Source: Larix kaempferi
Lineage: Eukaryota; Streptophyta; Pinopsida; Pinales; Pinaceae
Assembly: GCA_027924585.1 (NCBI GenBank)
Contig: BSBM01000232.1
Coordinates: forward strand, 25,207,501-25,271,500
Reading direction: 5' to 3'
Length of the DNA stretch: 64,000 nucleotides
The notes below the pieces were generated by a model, which was not told where the DNA came from, ran no database searches, and saw only the letters and a program-made list of their open reading frames with translations. Made by a program: the position numbers and the translations under genes. Positions 45,950 through 56,375 of this stretch are shown here, in pieces. How positions within the stretch are numbered: position 1 is the first letter of the stretch; every line of letters begins with the position of its first letter.

Positions 45950-48830
45950 ATGGTCCAAAATCGGTCGGATGCAGCCAACCCATGTTATAAATACAGGAAA
46001 AAGGGGCAAAGGAAAGTCATTATGAGATTAAGTAAGAGGTTGCAGTGTTGTATGGAGGTTTATGTTTCAAGCACCAGCACAGCGCGACCAGAGCCGACGC
46101 CAGTTACAGAGAAGCAGCCAAAAATTATGTCCAGCATGAGAGTCAGAAAAAAGAGAAGCGCGAACCAGCCTCCAGACACCGGTCGTTCCAAGAAGAAAGG
46201 AACCCAGGCCTCAGCACGATTCACCGATGGAGATGCAGGCCCCTCAGGCATCGACATACCACAGGAAGGGCACGATGGCCTAACGCTACCAGATTATGTT
46301 CCGTCGCACTAGAAAATAGCACCCGTGTTGCGGGTAAACAAGAATGAAAGGTATAAAATTGAGGTGCCACCGGTACCGAAGGGAGTTCCTCACGTCGGAT
46401 ACATCACGGCCAAACTGCAGAAGCTGTCGTATACCGACCATGACCTCGCAAAATTCTGAGAATACATAGAAGATGTAGCCTACGAAGGCAGACCAACCAC
46501 CAAAGAACCTGCGGGATGGGAAAAGGGATTGTAACAATCATGGATGTTAGGCCTCACCCTGATGCCGCACTTCGGGTGGTTGGCGCAGGTCAATGCATGC
46601 ATCAAACAACTGATTACATGTTTTCATGGAGGGTCTCTCTGGCTGCATGAGAGGATCCCTGTCATAGTCGACTTAATCGCAAGAATCACCGAGATGCATA
46701 AAGACGGGGCTGATCCTTATCAATTTTTCCAGGGGAAGGATAACAACAAGAAGCTTGCAGAACGATTGATGGCAAAGTACATTGTGGAGAAATATGGACG
46801 AGGATACCTCATCCACACAATCAACGACCAGGATATCAAGGTCGGGGCCAAGATACTAGCATTCAAGGTGACACGAAAGAATAGGCCCAAGGAATGTAAC
46901 TTAGGGGTCATCGTTGTCACGGAATGGTGAGTAGCAGGCGAGCAGATGAATTGGTCCCAATTCCTGCTACATGAGTTGATTGATGATGTGCATGATGCCC
47001 AAGAGTACGGGAAGGAATTTACGTACTCCTGGATCCTCATGCTCATTGTGTTAGTAGGGTTGATGGAACTCGGCCACTATCAGGGTATGGACATCCCAAA
47101 ATCCAGGGCATGCATAGGTGTCGGTACCAAAATTTATGGGAAACTACTGATAAAGTACGATAGAATGAAAACATTGTGCAATTTTATGTGTTGTTGGAGA
47201 GGATGCGGATAGATGCACAGATGATACCACAGATACCGGAGAAAGCAGCAACAAAGTATTGATTGATCGCACACCTATCAGTCGAAGCATGGACGATTTA
47301 CCTGCGAGCCCATAGAGATCCAAGGAAATAATGGTTGCGGACACAGTACAAGCTCATTGAGGAAGAGATCGATGCTATTAACGCTAAGTGGTCGGAGGAA
47401 TGGAAGGTCCCAACAACGGAAAAGGACATAATGAATGGTCAGAACACAGGTCGACCGAACCCGGAAAAGGCAGAAGAAGTTTCAGACAGTCGAAAGCAAG
47501 GCACCGGACAAAATAACCCTGCGGAAGATCAGATGGAGGCATCCAGCCGTGATGGAGCTTCAACAGCAAACACTCCGACATATTCAGAGCTCGAGGTGCA
47601 GCAGGACAAGCTACGGACAAAGAACAGGATGGACCATGCTGGAAGAATCACATGGGAGGGGCTTACTACGTAGCAAGTCAATAGACTTCTAGAAAGTATT
47701 ACAGCAGTAGTGGAAAATGGCCGCGATCATATTACACAGCATTCAATCGAGCGATTCCAGGAGATAGGTGAGCTACTAACTACGATGGCGAACACAATAA
47801 TTAATACTAGCGTCCCGCACGAGGACATTCAGCAAAACCGGTTGACACCCAGCATAGAAGTAGAAGTCAGCAACCAACCGCGGATAGTCCAAATAGAATC
47901 CCATGCCATCAGAACAGGTGATGAGGCTTTGGATTCCGGGATGCAGAAGGCCGACCAAGTTATGGTAAATTTCAACGTACTTTCGATGTTGACATTACAC
48001 CAAACACAGGTAGCAGCAAGCGCAGAAATACACGACCGCGAGGTTGCGATGCAAAACAAGGTGGTCACGTATAAGAAGCAACTGCATGCCAAAGTGATGG
48101 AGGCACAATATCTCCAAGATGAGCAAGCTGCAGCACTGGCTGTGAAAGAGAAGGTTGTAGAAGAACGACCCAAATTAGAAAAAGCGCTTGTGAAGGCATG
48201 CGAAACGACAACACTGGATACAGAGGTAGACCCAGAAGCGCAAGCGGTTATGTTAGGGGTGTCTCTCATTGAGCTAAGGAAGGAGAATGCAAAGATCCAG
48301 GCTAGAGTGACACCAAGCACACCGCCAGAACAGATTCAGAGTTGACAGACGGTGATCGAGGACGCAGTAACAGAGATCCAGGAGATGGAACAGGCGGCAC
48401 AGACAGTCGCAGAAGGCATCACAGAGTTTTGGGGCACCGTAGTTGAGGATGACCAGTTGGACACGCTGAAGGGACAACTCAGCGAGGCCGAAGCACAATT
48501 AGAGACCTATAAGAGATCACTCAAAGCGATGTCCCCAATGGTGCGAATGACAAAGGCAACAGAGCTTAAAAGTATGCAACAACGTGTAACAAAGGCCCAA
48601 GAATGACAGCAACGAAGGGCCACACAACTGGACGAGCTCCAAACAAAAGATGAAGTTCTCATAACACGAGTAGTAGAGGTTATGAAACAGGTCAAGGTGC
48701 AACTAGAGGAAGCACAACATAAGGGTTGTGAACACCCAACGGAGGAGCAGGTAAAAGAATGTGCACAGTTTCGAGCATCAGTGAAAGAACTGGTCGATCA
48801 GCTCCAAACTAAATATGATGAATTCTGATG
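45950..48830 (+). pseudogene. element D accessory ORF: basic N-terminus, globular domain, coiled coil
   Basis: About 960 codons with several stops and one frameshift near 47165. N-terminus: basic and disordered (MRVRKKRSANQPPDTGRSKK, 46129-46190). Globular part about 46330-47330: VPHVGYITAKLQKLSYTDHD, LTLMPHFGWLAQVNACIKQL, ARITEMHKDGADPYQFFQGK, KILAFKVTRKNRPKECNLG, EQMNWSQFLLHELIDDVHD. C-terminal part 47335-48830: long helices rich in Gln, Glu, Lys and Ala (EKVVEERPKLEKALVKACE; LKGQLSEAEAQLETYKRSL), consistent with a coiled coil. It ends about 60 bp before the polypurine tract, in the position of an env-like or ORF3 gene. No known enzyme motif. It is similar in plan to the F and B LTR ORFs, but I could not align it with them. 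Confidence 0.6.
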
Positions 48831-48889
48831 GCAGGTGCATGCACCAGTGGTGTCCAACTGAGGTGTCTCGAGGAAGAGACACAAGTTTT

Positions 48890-48899
48890 TGTTGGGGGC
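48890..48899 (+). other. element D polypurine tract
   Basis: GTTGGGGGCC directly before the TGTTGGCACG start of the 3' LTR. Confidence 0.6.
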
Positions 48900-49312
48900 C
48901 TGTTGGCACGGGATAAGTCCGCAGGAAGTGCGGAATCCGATAGGTGCGAAAGGGACAATCCACGAAAGAAGGACCATTCGCGGAGTTCGAGAAAGCGCAA
49001 GAATAGTTAAGTTAGTTAGAATTAGTCATGTGGACCATTTTGTAACCGCATAGTAGCATATAAATAGAAGTAGATTTGTAAGACTAAGGGCATGATAGAA
49101 GCAAGTGATAAGAAGTTGATCCATCTTTTGATTTGTTTTGTATCCGCGACATGGTGTATTGATTGTTTCTGCGAAGTTCATTCCGCGGGTTTTAATGAAT
49201 GCATGAAGATGTTCAATTATGGTTCCATTTCTGTGCGATGATGAATGTGAATGTTTGCAACATGTTTAATACTCTGTGGGTTGAATGATTACTATTGATG
49301 CGAATAGGTAGG
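48900..49312 (+). repeat. element D 3' LTR, first 413 bp
   Basis: Collinear with 38447-38857, TATA box TATAAATA at 49059-49066, interrupted after GTAGG where F begins. The remaining roughly 320 bp is not in the window. Confidence 0.9.
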
Positions 49313-49489
49313 TGTTGCTGCTGCAACCTAATCCCCATAATTTTTTGAAAATTATAGGGCCCCTCCTTTTATTTTTAGAAAAATTTTGTGGTCTCTTGAA
49401 AGCTTGGTTTTTGCCCCTTTAAGTTGTCATTTTTCTCCAAGAAAAGTTGTTTTTTCTTTTGCTTAGGGAAACTTCAAGTTTTTCCAAAA

Positions 49490-49850
49490 CTGGTCGCAGC
49501 TTTTTAGTCTATTTTTCACGACCATTAGCTTTTGCGATCGCGGCCTTTAGGCTTAGAGATGCCAACCGGTCGCAGCCCTTAGCTTCTCTTTTGTCGACCG
49601 TTGCAGAAGGTTTTTGTGTTATTGCTTGCCAACCGGTCGCAATGTTTAGCGCTTACATCGCCGACCGTTGCGCAGTCCTTTGAGATGATTTTTGTGCACT
49701 GGTCACAACTTTTAACCTGCTCGCTACTGACTGTTGTGCTAATCCGGGTCTCCTCTTTTTCTACCATCATTTTGTCGAGAGACTTGCCTCTCCCATCGTC
49801 GTAGTTCTTTAACTCTTGTTTCGCCGACCGATGCTCGAAAACTAATTTTG
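49490..49850. repeat. array of GGTCGCA / CGACCGTTGCG dyads in F LTR
   Basis: GGTCGC or GGTCAC cores at 49492, 49568, 49635 and 49701 (intervals 76, 67, 66), each followed by an inverted partner such as CGACCGTTGC. Same position and spacing as the CCGCAATTGCGG arrays in A and B, but different sequence. Confidence 0.65.
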
Positions 49851-50620
49851 TATTGTCGACCACTCCGCTCCGCGCAGTTCGTCATCCCCCATTGGCACAG
49901 TTTTTTTGGGAAAGTGTGTTTTGGGACCGACGGGAAGTTAATTGAGCCCCCATTCAAATTTATGTGTTGGCCCATCGAGCCCCGTGCACCATTAAGGTTC
50001 CCAACTACCAACCCCGCGGGACTTGAATGCTTCGTTTTATATATATGTGCAACGGGGTTTTGGGTTTTCCATCCCACCTTTTGCAAAGCCGAGAAACATC
50101 ATCGAACGCCATTGGAAGCGCCAAGTTAAAAACAGCCTGAGCACACTTACTCCCACAGCGAGCCTCTCCAGAATTGACAGGTAGGTTCTCGGACCCGTCC
50201 CGTTTGTGTTGTCCACTTGGTTTTCCATTTTAACGTTTGAGGCATTTTAAGCTAATTTTTTGGGGAGTTTTCGAACGTAAACCATTTTAAGGCCAGACCC
50301 TCCTCACCTTTATTTGATGCTAAAAGGGTCAGTCATGCCCTAGTAGGTTTGACCCATAGTTTTCTTCCAAACCTAGAGTTCCTGTCAACGTAGACCGCTT
50401 ATCTAAGCCAGGCATGTCGCAGTTGTTTGCTTTGAAGATTACCGAAGCCTTGAACTTGGCATCCCACTCGAAAACCCTTTCATCCTCAACCTTTGTCTCG
50501 GAACAGTTTCAACCTGCAAGCCCGCTGTCCCTAAGCTTCGTCGAAGCCTCAAAGCCCTATTAACCGCGTTGTCTGTTTTTCCCAGATGAGCCTTTTAGCC
50601 GAGCAGGAGTTGCTTTGTCT

Positions 50621-51154
50621 TCAGGTACCGGAAGCGCCTTGTGATGGACGAATTTCATACAGTTACTTTTGTTTTTGTTTCTTTCACACACACACATTTG
50701 CTTCTATTAGTTTCAGTTAAATTCCAGCCACTTGCATGGTTGTTTTTGTTTTCGTAAGAAAGCTTCGCCTGTCACTTTAATGATTGCTTAAAAGATGTTT
50801 TTGCACAAAGGTTAAATGCATTGGTTTGCTTGAAAATTTGCTTCTTCCCTGGTATAGATTTTTCTCATTTTGAATTTCTAAAATAATGATGATGACACTT
50901 GCTTACTCACGAATTATTGTAATGATATATTGTCAAATGATCATCAGCAGTGCTTGTTTTTTGTTCATTTGAACTGTTGTGTAGATAAATTTTGTGTAAT
51001 TGTTTGGCCTCATCGTTTCCAACCTTAATCGGCAGTTTTTAATGGAAGCTAACATTCATGTTAATTCAAGTTCTATTTTAATATCATGAATAGGAAATCT
51101 GTATTGCTCATAAACAATTGAGATTCCTCATTTGTCTCTTCATTGTCGTCACAG
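50621..51154 (+). other. possible leader intron of the F LTR gene
   Basis: A donor-like TCTTCAG/GTACCGG at 50621 and an acceptor TTGTCGTCACAG ending at 51154, eight bases before the ORF's ATG. The AT-rich stretch between includes a short CACACACACACAC run near 50685. A second donor-like GACAG/GTAGG lies at 50181. A splice signal just before the ORF would let it be made from a spliced RNA. Confidence 0.35.
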
Positions 51155-51161
51155 GTTTGAT

Positions 51162-54100
51162 ATGCATAGGCGGTTCACTAGAAAGAAATCCAAGTTAGCC
51201 GAGTCAGACTCAGACGTAGAAATCATCTTAGACACCTCGCTTGAGACGATGTTCGACGACACAAAAGCTATTACAGGAGTTGTGCCAGAATATCAATGGG
51301 GCGAACTATACAGAGCTATAGAAGACCAAAACTTCCTTGAGGCCTCCTTGGAAGAGCTGATGGTTTATAAGAACATCAAAAGGTCTAGCCTCCACAAAAC
51401 AGCAACCCGCCCCAAGTTGTTCCCATGCTCGGAGGTTATTGGTTGGATACTACCCCATGTGAATACTGACACCAGATTCATCACAGATATTGAAGGGATG
51501 AGTCTTGCATATTTTGCACCAGATTTTATCACGGCAGCATAGAAACTGCCCTACCCTAGAACCCTACTGAATGATGAATGGATATCCGGGATAAAGATGG
51601 ATCCTTTGGAATATGCAAGAAAGATGACAATTGTTGAAAGGAAAATAAGGCGGCAAGGTTCAGTGGAGAGTATGAGAGTCAACATCTCAGGACTCCGTGT
51701 AGGATCATCACCTTGATGTTGAGTCGAGTTTCCGGCATACCCAATGGAAACATATATAAACTCGGTTGGGTGCCGGTAATGTCCCACGTGGGCACACATG
51801 GTACAATATTCAACTAGGCTGATATTATCTCAGATAGCATGGCTTCACTTATAACTGCTGCACAGGGAGGATTGACGCAAAACAAGGCTGATTTATTCAT
51901 GTGCTCTTCTTTGGTGGACTGTTTATTCATCGAGCACCCTTTCCCTGATTTGGGATTCATTTGGAAGAGAAAAGAATCTCCCCTCCATGTGGCTTATCAG
52001 ATAACATGGGAACACAAGTATACAAGCTACTACACTCAGATCTGTGAAAATTTCATCATGCCCCTGTATCCACTACTCTTCAAGGCAGAACCAAACTACC
52101 TATCAAAAAATGTTATGCCAATCATAGAAACATTCATAGATTACTACTTCTCTTTGGAAGGAACATACATCAGAATGTGTGGAGGGAGTCATCCCCCATC
52201 CATGTTGCCCCGATATGCCACAGATTACGTAGTGCATAAAGAATCCATAAGGCAACTCTTTATCGATGGAGTCAGTAGAGTGCTACATGAAAATAAGAAG
52301 GTTGCATACCTGCCAATGCCTTTTACCATTGGAGCATACCAGCTCCCCAAGGTGAGAGATGGTATAGATTTCGCTCAGGACTTAGAAGCCTTCCACTTTG
52401 GAACAAATATTTTCAAAAGGCATGACCCCAAAGGCAAAGTTGTTGCTCAATGTCTTAGCTGCAGGGTCACTTTTGATTACGCACACCTTTTTGACAAGGA
52501 TGAATATTTCTTTTGAAGTGCCAAAAACATGACCAAGTTAGGCAAGCTCTACCGTCCCAAAAGTAGGGCTAGTTCTAGTTCCAACGCTGCCATAGGAGCT
52601 GGGCTAAAGCAAAAGGAGGAAGAAGAGAAGCAGTGCCAGGAAGCTGAAAAGAAGAATAAAGAAGAGGTAGATAGACTCAAAGAGGAATAAAATCAAAGGC
52701 TTCAAAAGGAGCTAGTAGAGAATCAAAGGGAAGAAGCAGAGACGCTTCAAAAGGAACATGAAGAGAAACAGCGTCAGGATGCAGAAGCTGCCAAGACTCA
52801 GCAGGAGCAAGCTAAGCGACTGCAGGAGGAAGAAGCTGATAGACTGCAGAAAGAAGAAGACGAAAGGATAAAGAGAGAAAAGGTTGAAAAGTTACAGGAG
52901 ATGAAGGAGAGAGCAGAGAAGGATGCAGCAGATTTGCAAAGGAAAAAAGAGGAAGCAGAAAATTCCAACGAAGCTGTGGAGCAAGGGAGTCCAGGCGCAG
53001 GAGATATGGACTTAGGTGTATCAATGAAAAACCCGCCAGAAACCATTGAAGGGCATGGCTCAACTCAAGAGCTCGCTCTCACCCCATACACTCCCTCAAA
53101 GCAATGCCAAGTGGCAAAGTTGGATTCCGTATTTTTCGATAAAAGGAAAAAGGTTATCATGAGAGTAGATTGGAAAAGAGGATGAAAACTCAAGACGATC
53201 AAGATGAAATCAAAATAACAATTTTTTTGATTTTTTCAGGGGACTAATAGCGACCCTCAGTTCACAGCAGCATTCAGTGTGGCTTCGGCTCATGCAAGTG
53301 CCGATAACGTAGATCTGCTGGTAGAACAAGTGAAGAAATACAAGGACAAGTGATTCAAAGTGAAGGATAATATGTTGAAAGAGGTGCACCAAGGTAATGA
53401 GCTGAAGAGGAAGTATAGAGAGCTTCGAGAAGAAAAGGAAGAAATAGCTCTACGGACCCAAAAACTCAAAGATGAAAAGAATGCTCTAAATGTGCAACTA
53501 TTGGTCGCAGAAGGCGAGAAGAAAGAACTAGAAATCCGCATAAAAAAAATAGAGGCCAACAGTATACAGCAGATCGAGTTCTATAAGACTCAATTCGAAA
53601 GGCTGACGAAAGAAAAGGAGCAACTAAAGGATGCAAATGAGAAGAAGCAGTATTTAGCCGCGTTCCATGAGAAAGTATGTGATATGCTGAGGAAAGTTCA
53701 TCAGTCACTAGAGCTTATCATAGAGGAGGTTTGTAAGGTGAAGAGAGTGATTGCAAGGATCAAAGTAATTGAGTTTGATGCACTGAGACTCAAGAAAAAG
53801 TATGTGCTCCACTTGGACGAAATCAATAGACAGCTTGAGTCAAGAAAAAGGAAAATCAGAATTCCTCGGGAACCTACCTCTCAAGTCCGCAGATGATTCA
53901 GATCTGGATTTGGGACTACTTGAGTTTTGTAGAGACTGTGGTACAAAAATAATTATTGGAATCCAAAAAACCATCGGGAGATGTACCGAATTCTACTCAA
54001 AGATCCAGGAAACCCATGAGAAATTCCATATGGTTTTACCTCAAACCATAGACGATTTTCCTGACAGAGATTAGCGTTTTTCAGAGCTACAGGGAGAACT

Positions 54101-54413
54101 GGATTCAGAAACAGAATACCTAAAGAAGATAGATGTCCTGACGCTAGAAGACCTCCACCGGTTTATTGGGAAAGCTTCTATTCATGCTTATTTTCTGGAG
54201 GACATCGCCCAGGCGACAACAGCAAACATTAAATCAGACCTGCGGAAGAATGAGATATCACTAAAAATGATGGTTTCTGCGAGGGGAAATTTTATTATCC
54301 GAGAAGCTGGCATATGGACCAATTACATTGCTGAAGTGGAATAGGAATCTGAAGTGGAAAACATAGTTCAATTAGACAGGCCACCTGAAGTGGAAAGGCC
54401 AGTTGGAAGTTAA
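51162..54413 (+). pseudogene. F LTR-resident ORF: globular domain plus coiled coils, unknown family
   Basis: ATG at 51162 (MHRRFTRKKSKLAESDSDVE). Globular part to 52514 with one frameshift near 51700: VIGWILPHVNTDTRF, TLMLSRVSGIPNGNIYKLGW, FPDLGFIWKRKESPLHVAY, ITWEHKYTSYYTQICENF, GTYIRMCGGSHPPSMLPRYA. Then about 200 residues of Glu/Lys/Gln-rich coiled coil (52600-52970), a possible 75-bp intron (53165-53239, AGA/GTAG...TTTTTTCAG/GG), a second coiled coil (53360-53860) and a helical C-terminus (ASIHAYFLEDIAQATTANIK). In-frame stops at 51540, 51815, 52514, 52688 and 53351. It aligns collinearly with the B ORF and ends about 160 bp before the TATA box, so it lies in U3. No enzyme motif; a structural or nucleic-acid-associated role is only a guess. 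Confidence 0.7.
53165..53239 (+). other. probable small intron in the F LTR ORF
   Basis: Without removal the frame stops at 53183. With removal, AGA joins GGG ACT AAT and reading continues in frame into SDPQFTAAFS. The segment begins GT, ends in a T-rich tract and CAG, and is 75 bp long. Confidence 0.55.
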
Positions 54414-54575
54414 TTTTGTTTTTTATTGTAAATACCAAAAGATAGTTGAAAGCTTATTTATTGTATAATCATTTAAAAAACAATTGGAAACTAATTTTGT
54501 CTTATATGAGAACTAAAAGACAAACTTTTGTGTTTCCCTAGGGTTAGGGTTGGAGAAAGACATTTTTTGTAAAGT

Positions 54576-54583
54576 TATAAATA
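54576..54583 (+). promoter_or_regulatory. probable TATA box of element F
   Basis: TATAAATA in AAAGTTATAAATAGAAGG, about 160 bp after the ORF and about 680 bp before the LTR end. A and B have TTATTTAAA at the corresponding place, and an AATAAA follows at 54664. This marks the U3/R boundary. Confidence 0.6.
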
Positions 54584-55269
54584 GAAGGATAGAAGAGAAG
54601 GAAAGGAATTTTTGGCAGGTGAAAGGACTGATTTGTCTTGTACATGAGCTACTTTGCTGCATTAATAAAGAAAGCTCCATTTGCCTAGGAAAAAATAGCA
54701 CTGTGTTTTTGCTTGGGGATGTGTTGAATGTTTGTTGGATTATTTATGCACCATTCATGCATATATTGTGAGATCGTTCCTAACTTCTCTGAATTAATTC
54801 TCTGTTATGAATGCTTTCATTTCCTGTGCAAATATTATGTATTAAATGAGTAATGGAATGTTTTAACTCTGTCAAAGCTATCTTTGGTATCTCTTACTTT
54901 CTGTTGTGAATGCATCGATATTATTGAACAGTTACCTGTGATATTCTTGGGTGTATTTCTAGTGTATTACTCATATTTTAGTTTTGCTCTCTGCAGGGAT
55001 AGATTAATTAGCTTAGATAGTTTAGATCAGATTTGTTTTAATTACATGCATTTAGATAGATCACTTGCATATCATTTTTCAATATAAAATACATAAACGG
55101 TGGATCGGGACGCAACTGGTGAAAACTCAACTTTAAAATCACATACGGTAGCCAGGACATTAACTGGACAGATTCCCCACACCAAATGGTGAGCGATCTA
55201 ATTAGGATTGCTTACCAGGGAAAATCCCTTGTTGATTGGTGTTGCAAATTTCGAGGCATCAACAGTTTT

Positions 55270-55286
55270 TTGCGCTAGAAGGAGGG
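55270..55286 (+). other. element F primer-binding site
   Basis: TTGCGCTAGAAGGAGGG, five bases after the LTR end. It resembles the TGGCGCTAGAAGGAGGG context of plant Tat-type elements with one G missing. Confidence 0.6.
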
Positions 55287-56375
55287 CCACCGGTGTATGG
55301 CTGGCAGAGGAGATCCAGTCGTTAGAAGAAATCCCACTGAAGACCCTCTTGAAACAGCTATCCCAAACGATTTCGTTCTGGAATCACAAGTTCAAGAAGA
55401 TCCCAATCTTGAATTTGAACATCAAGAAGCATTATACGCCGTCCTGTTGAGGCCTCGGATGTGCAGGGTATGCAAAGTGCTGGAATGGATTCCTATGCTC
55501 TCAACAGAGGGAGAAAACCCAGACTGAAAGGATTCAAAAGGTCCTATGCAAGGACAGTCCTATCCCCATCCTATTTGGTATAGTAATCTCCCACGGATAT
55601 TCGGCCTCCGCTGGCACTCTATGAGTTGGTGAGTTTTGATCCAAAGGATCAGTTTTCTAATGAAGAAAACAAAGTGTAAAAGTCTATAAACACAAATCTA
55701 CTTAAAAGAATCTAAACTAAGTTAGATCTACTCTAAGAAGGTGTCTTGAGATAAGTGCAGATCAACTTGATATGTAAATAGGTAAGGACAATCATCAATC
55801 AAACAGAAATGTGAAAGAGATCAATGACTTAATTGCTTCAAGTTATGACTAACCAATAAAAATTAACTAATGGAAAATTAAGGATTGTTATGCAGTCAAG
55901 ATTTGACCTGTAACTGATATGTTAATTGAAAAATTAACATCAACTATAATTTTACTGAGAGAACCATTTGCAGAAATTGATAAAAGTTTTAATTGAATAA
56001 ACTCTCTTAAAACTTCATGAACACACAGATCATTAGCAGAGATAAACCAGAACTATAGATCATTGTGCTTAATAAATTGCAAAAGGATTTAAACAACATT
56101 AGATTAAAAAATTTGGAGTAAAATTCACATTCATCAAAGAAACTTGATCAATAAACAAAAGTAGATCTGAAAATAACTTTACTGTATTTAATGACAATCT
56201 GTAAGAAATTACAAGCTTGTATCAAAACAAGGCATCTCTAGTCTCTCCTGCAGATTTTGTCCTCCAAATTCCATCATCCCTCTCTACGAGAGATCATCAC
56301 TTTTAAATAAGAGTTACAAAATAATAATACAAAGAGTTAATTCCCAGAAATCAGGATTACAAAATCAAAACTAAA

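Larger units (their letters stand above)
38447..49312 (+). mobile_element. element D: gypsy-type element lacking the RT core, with an accessory ORF
   Basis: 5' LTR 38447-39177, primer site 39180, gag with five knuckle motifs, protease, linker, a reverse-transcriptase stub ending near 45586, then a long coiled-coil ORF (45950-48830), polypurine tract and 3' LTR (from 48900, cut at 49312 by F). Two solo LTRs (G1 39388-40405, G2 43616-44637) sit inside gag-pol. The catalytic part of RT, RNase H and integrase are missing. It was therefore dependent on a partner or was internally deleted. It lies in the 3' LTR of H. Confidence 0.88.
49313..55264 (+). repeat. element F 5' LTR, about 5.95 kb, ORF-bearing
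   Basis: Starts TGTTGCTGCTGCAACC at the end of D's broken LTR. Ends GAGGCATCAACA and is followed directly by a primer site and a Gag start. Contents in order: two terminal hairpins (49313-49359), a dyad-repeat array (49490-49850), leader with possible introns, a long ORF (51162-54413), TATA box (54576-54583), AATAAA (54664) and a U5 of several hundred bp. The endpoints and plan match solo LTRs A and B. The 3' LTR is outside the window, so the LTR status rests on position, termini and the solo copies. Confidence 0.75.

Noticed and set aside
54414-55264. A separate short LTR of F beginning after the ORF
   Set aside because: No TG start or target duplication is found near 54414, and the ends of A and B show that this segment is the R/U5 part of a longer LTR that starts at 49313.
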